64,000 bases of DNA, from NCBI GenBank assembly GCA_029204225.1, contig CM055108.1, positions 14,778,722 to 14,842,721 of the forward strand. Reading direction: 5' to 3'. The stretch comes from Diphasiastrum complanatum. Its lineage: Eukaryota > Streptophyta > Lycopodiopsida > Lycopodiales > Lycopodiaceae. Position 1 is the first letter of the stretch. Every line of letters begins with the position of its first letter. A model generated the notes under the pieces. It was not told the origin of the DNA. It saw nothing but the letters and a program-made list of their open reading frames with translations, and did no database searches. Position numbers and translations under genes: made by a program. Shown one piece after another: positions 1 through 64,000 of the stretch.

Positions 1-100
1 AAAAAGAAAAACATAGATTGTGATCTGGAACGCGATCCGGGAAATCCCATTAGGGTTTCCCAGGACGTGCACTTAGTTTTTTTTTTTTGATTTAAAAAGA
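1..100. repeat. fragment related to the 26.2-26.45 kb repeat
   Basis: Bases about 28-62 (GGAACGCGATCC then AATCCCATTAGGGTTTCCC) match, in reverse orientation, the repeated module inside the MITE at 25690-26462. Probably a cut-off member of that family. Nothing else is recognised in 100-569. Confidence 0.4.
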
Positions 101-569
101 AAAACATAGATAATTTTCAAAAATGGCTAAATGTCGTGGGTCGCGTGGATACTTTGTGTGGATAAACACAGAGTTTTCTAGTTGTGACAAAGCTCACCTT
201 GCTTTCATACATACCATGCTTATGACTAAAAGATCATTCAGGCTCATAGATTTGTTCATGCCTCACTGAAGCCTCAGTATAGATGGCCACTACCTTGGCT
301 GGCTACCTACACTGACATCTGTGTAATTGATTCACACTTTGGCATAAATTACTAGTTGTCCAGTAAGTAATGTTTGGTTAACCCCAAGTGACTTAGGGTG
401 TAGGCCGATTGATAAAACATCAATACCTATATTATCCAAAATCACATTCTAAATTATTGAAATTGACTGTAATTTTTAGTTTTATTGTAAACTATAGAAT
501 GCCTAGTCTATCTACAATAAACTTTGTTGTAACTAGTACTAGAAGTCATGTTTTTTCAAAACTCTAAAT

Positions 570-780
570 CAATGTTTCTAGCTGATTCGACCAATTCACC
601 CCGGTTCAAATCGGGCTACTAGGTTCGCGAATCAGGAACCGGTTTGAATCATAAAAAACAAAAATTCTTCAATAAAGTAATGTTTTTGAACAAAAGGCCA
701 ATATCAAATAGTAAATACCAATAAAGTTTGAACAATGGTCAACCCTAAAGAATTCGAGAACGTACTGCTGGAAAACATTA
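570..780. mobile_element. probable hAT-type MITE, old copy
   Basis: Left end CAATGTTTCTAGC and inverted right end TAATGTTTTCCAGC resemble each other and the left end of the MITE at 6626. The interior holds the same GGTTCAAATCGG / AACCGGTTTGAATC motifs. Length 211 bp against 203 bp there. The flanking 8-mers agree at only 5 of 8 positions, so the call is tentative. It lies in the intron upstream of exon a; 781-1337 holds nothing I recognise. Confidence 0.4.
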
Positions 781-1337
781 CTTAAAAATTAATATATACT
801 GTCCCCCCCCTAGTGTGTCTTGAACCCTAAAAACGTGCAGCCTGTTTAGAAATCGATTTGGCAAAAACTAGCAGATATGTTTAGGGATTGATGTTGCAAA
901 AAGAGCAGTAGTAGTTCGATTTTGTAGCTGAAAATGCAACGCCCAAGGTTGTTTCAGACCCTAAAAATGTGCTATCAACCAAACAGAGTGAAAAAACATA
1001 GATGAGCCTATTTTTAACCCTTAAAATGTGCATGATTCAATGATCCTGTATGTTTGTCAAATCAATCTCGTGTTGCATCAGTTTCTTCCTGCATTTGATT
1101 TATCCCTAAAGGCTTACCTCAATGAGTATCAGATGTCTAGTTGCTCCTGAAGGATGAAAGATAAGAAGAATTATCACTGTTGCTCTTACTGTTAGTGTTC
1201 CAGTGCAGCTCTTTGCAAGTCTTGCATTAATGTACATATTGGCACTATTTGACAAGTATGCGGCCTTACATGTATGAAACATATGGTAGAGTATACTTCT
1301 ATTGAAACCACTGCAATGTGTTTATTTTCTACATTAG

Positions 1338-61214
<59,877 letters not shown>

Positions 61215-61756
61215 TGATAAGTAATGGATTAGCAAGCAGATGAACCTTTTCTCGAGTACCTCGAGCACCTCTCAAAGAAGAGGGAAGACATCAGAATATT
61301 TATCTATGGATGGAAGGAAGGTGTCTTCTTGACACTTGTGTATAACAGAAAGCCTATGAGATTGTGTAATTTTCAGAAAATTGTACTTATAGAGAGCAAT
61401 ACTTGTCTGAAAGTGCTCAATCTTATGCAGAAAGCTCAGAGATGTTTTACAAATTTTTGCACAGTTTTATCAAATTGTACACAGGCGTGTTACTGACTCA
61501 ATACCATTTTCATTCTTTCTTGCTGCTTTAAGATGGGCTACTTATAACAGCAAGATGCAATTACTGGTCATGGGTCCCTCATTCGCACTTTTGAAAAACA
61601 GGTTTGCTAAGTCAGCTTATGGTAGTAGACTCCACATGTTCCTTTGGAAGAGGTCGACTAGAACATGTTTGTTCACAAATTCATTTTTCGGAAGTTTTCT
61701 TCATTATTGTATTAATGCTGGAAGTTCCTCCACAGAGGAGGCTTGATTAAAATAAA
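61215..61756 (+). other. probable 3' UTR with AATAAA signal
   Basis: Non-coding sequence after the stop. The first clear AATAAA is at 61751-61756 in an A-rich context, a possible poly(A) signal. The end of the transcript cannot be fixed from sequence alone. No other gene was recognised before 62225. Confidence 0.35.
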
Positions 61757-62524
61757 GAGAATATGGGATGCCTTTTCTTTTCCCTTAGATGCATCTATTT
61801 GAAAAAGGACTTGCTCACAAATGTGGTGATTTGAGAGGATTGCTTTGTCCACATATCTATGATATCCTTAATGAAAGGCCTTGGAAATTCTATCTTGTAG
61901 GTTTGTTGCAGCAGTAGTCAATTGAAATAAATCATTAGATTAGAGGCTGGCGAACAGTTCAACACAGGTCTGAATATTGTTATTTGGAAAAATATTCACG
62001 TAGGATTATCTTTTGTATAAAAAATTTGATGAATCTAGACTGTCTGCTAGAAACACAATAACAAAAATAGTGTCGTCCAAATTAAATAGGACAAGTGGCC
62101 TTCTAGAATTCCTTTATGAACCTTTAAAGATCATCCTACAGTCCTTATCCTTTATGGAAAACAGCATTTTCTGTGAAGATGGTGCTCACGTGTTAGCTTT
62201 TTGAGTGAAATCATGTTTAATCCTAGTTACGAACAAGACCACAATTATGCTATGGCTGATTTATGGAAGCAGGACATAAGCAGGAATTAGTCTAGAAAGC
62301 AAGAAAGAAAGCTTAAAGAGACTAAAGAGGAGAGAGATCAATATATCACAACTGAATAACAAATGACACAGATTCCCTACTTATAGCCTAAAGGAAGCCC
62401 TAAAAAGGAAGCTTCCAGTGGCAAGGGCCCAACTGGGAGGGATAATAGTGCGCCCTCCAAGAAGGCCCCCACTCTCCACTAATATTTCCAATTGTCCAAA
62501 TAATGAATAATAAGACCCAAGGCC

Positions 62525-63291
62525 TGTGAAAAATTGGCAAAAATTTAGCTTGGCAATTTTATGTCTTTTATGTTTGAGTACATTTCACATGTGTGGAGCA
62601 TGTTCCCACATGTGTAAAATAGTTTATCATAGCTTTAGGGTTTCATAAAGTTTATGTCAAGCTTCTTTGTGTAGAGTTGTGATAGGGCCAAAAATTGGCA
62701 TAGATGGCAAATTGGCAAAATCCACATGTAAAGCCTCTATTGAGCCAAAAGTGAGCTATGATGCAATCTCAAGCTAGAGAGACATATGAATAGGGTGTTG
62801 ACACTTGTGACAAAGTAATTTGATGAGTGATGAAGTCAAAGAGTCGACCTTGGTCAAGGGGTCCAATAGAATTGAAGAGGCTATGATTAGGGGTCCAATA
62901 GAATTGAAGCGGCTATGATTAGGGGTCCAATAGCATGCAAGGAGGGATCTCCACAAACTCTATATGTACTTAAGTTTTTGAGTCAAACCTTGTTGGTGAG
63001 ATTTGCTTGTTGAATCTTCTCTCTCTACACGAGTTTGAATTAGCTCTATTCTCTCTCTACCCGAGGAGAGGAGCTTGTTTTTACTTAGTTTTTTTGAGAA
63101 GCATTTCCTTTCATGTGTATGAACTTTGGTCATCAATAATTGCATCCATCTTTGCCTCTATGCATTGGTTTTTTGATCTAGATCTTGGAAATCAATCTAG
63201 AATCCATTGACAAGTGCACAAGCTTGCTTACGAGATCAATTACACCACACCTGTGAATTTTCACAAGGCCAACTCTAAAGTCTAAGTGTCA
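62525..63291. mobile_element. 767-bp insert in the chromovirus LTR (possible solo LTR)
   Basis: Starts TGTGAAAAATTGG and ends CTAAGTGTCA, the TG...CA ends of an LTR. Splits the chromovirus LTR between its TTCATTA and GGCCTTGGG segments. Includes CACATGTGTGGAGCATGTTC-type palindromic boxes near 62588 and a 32-bp tandem repeat. No target duplication was recognised, so class and exact borders are tentative. Confidence 0.5.
62857..62938. repeat. 32-bp tandem repeat, about 2.5 copies
   Basis: AGGGGTCCAATAGAATTGAA with GRGGCTATGATT repeats at 62857, 62889 and (partial) 62921. Confidence 0.9.
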
Positions 63292-63321
63292 GTAATGAAT
63301 AAAAAAGGGTCCAAGGCCTGC

Positions 63322-64000
63322 TTATGCATAAAGTAAAGTAAATGTAAATGGACCGAGTGCATAACTCTCCCCGACACAAAAATAAGACCCAACTACCGAA
63401 AAGAAAGTGGATAATATAGCAGCAAGCCTTGGTGGATCAACATCTAGAACAACATCTGATGTAGAGGAATCAACAAGTGCAGCAAGAGCACAAGCCTGGT
63501 CTGCAAGTGATGGTGTATGATAAAAGACATCAATAGACTCCCATGTGGCCTCCTCAACAGGACGACCATCCCACTGAACCAAAAACTGTATCTGTCGGCG
63601 GCGTCGACTATGGTATAGACGAACCTGTAATATAGCAACAGGTAAAAATGGAAACAACTCGAGAGCAGTAGGAAACTCAGCATCACAAGGAGTGTCATCC
63701 TCAGTAGCAGCACGTAATAAACCGACATGGAATACATCACAGACATGTGTGGAAGCAGGAAGCTGTAAGCGATATGTAACATTATTAAGAACCTCCAAAA
63801 TGCGTTAAGGTCCATAATAACGTGGTGCAAGCTTCTCGTAGAAGCATGGCCCTGGACAAAATGATGACGTGCAACCCGTAGGCGTAGATAAACCATATCT
63901 CCAAGCTGAAACTCAACATGGCGGCGGTGAAGATCAACTGAGGTCTAATAACGTTGCTGAACATGCTGTAAATGAGAACTGGCCCTGGTAATAAGCTCAC
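63322..64000 (-). pseudogene. second chromovirus: integrase C terminus and chromodomain, running off the window
   Basis: Minus frames 64000-63785 and 63896-63444 hold the integrase end (MVYLRLRVARHHFVQGHAST, the counterpart of MVYLRLRFARHHFVQSHAST at 47359). 63798-63322 continues VTYRLQLPASTHVCDVFHVGLL and the chromodomain IQFLVQWDGRPVEEATWESI. A stop and a frameshift lie near 63808-63830. The rest of the element is beyond base 64000. Confidence 0.88.

Larger units (their letters stand above)
62225..63361 (-). repeat. 3' LTR of a second chromovirus, interrupted by a TG...CA insert
   Basis: Minus strand: LTR start TGCACTCGGTCCATTTACAT at 63361 next to a GGGGAGAGTTA purine tract. It carries ATGCATAAGCAGGCC as in the LTR at 44442, is interrupted at 63291-62525, then continues GGCCTTGGGTC, GGGCGCACTATTATCCCTCC, CTTGCTTTCTAG, ending near GTAACT at 62225. 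Clearly related to, but diverged from, the 44-48 kb LTRs. Confidence 0.75.

Overview
The window is plant nuclear DNA. The evidence is a plant-type WD40 gene with GT-AG introns, Ty1/copia and Ty3/chromovirus LTR retrotransposons, plant-type LINEs, hAT-type DNA elements and long (GA)n tracts. The host gene lies on the + strand and is the C-terminal two-thirds of the plant WDR48/UAF1-like protein, annotated as LRS1 in Arabidopsis. Its ten visible coding exons run from 1338 to the stop codon at 61214; upstream exons lie before the window. Two introns are giant: 25,126 bp (2802-27927) and 30,216 bp (30903-61118). The other seven are 158-929 bp. Introns this long, filled with nested, mostly broken retroelements, suggest a large-genome non-flowering vascular plant (gymnosperm or fern). 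That is an inference from architecture; I cannot name the species.

Region by region: 1-1337, upstream intron with old repeat debris. 1338-2801, exons a-c. 2802-27927, giant intron 1: an unrecognised decayed ORF (3.6-4.6 kb); a Ty3 remnant split by a hAT-like MITE (5.7-6.9 kb); a (GA)n-tailed LINE fragment joined to a copia 3' end (6.9-8.2 kb); a copia element with both LTRs, PBS, PPT and TSD (9111-14328) carrying a MITE in one LTR and sitting beside a LINE fragment; two fused minus-strand copia remnants (15.5-20.7 kb), one holding a probable solo LTR; a + strand copia element with a perfect TSD (20775-24949); a gag-like ORF split by another MITE (24.95-26.6 kb); and a + strand LINE piece. 27928-30902, exons d-i.

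30903-61118, giant intron 2: a copia element (31.9-38.4 kb) that received a second copia element (33181-37366) with an 806-codon gag-RT-RNase H frame lacking protease and integrase; a LINE with triplicated (GA)n tail modules (38.7-40.9 kb); a copia pseudogene (40.9-43.4 kb); a chromovirus with chromodomain and a tandem-repeat leader (44442-48425); simple repeats; a decayed hAT transposase gene (50.4-52.7 kb); a chimeric copia remnant (53-56.6 kb); and a small MITE (57.4 kb). 61119-61214 is the last exon, followed by the 3' UTR. From 62.2 kb to the window end lies a second, minus-strand chromovirus of the same family, with an inserted TG...CA element in its LTR.

No tRNA, rRNA or CRISPR feature was seen. 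The only gene that looks functional is the WDR48-like gene. Every retroelement has lost a domain or carries stops or frameshifts, although the 806-codon frame is remarkably open. The most distinctive pattern is a set of short hAT-type elements with 8-bp target duplications and related ends (CATAGTTGCA-like and CAATGTTTC-like). Several are inserted in retroelement reading frames that rejoin exactly when the insert is ignored.
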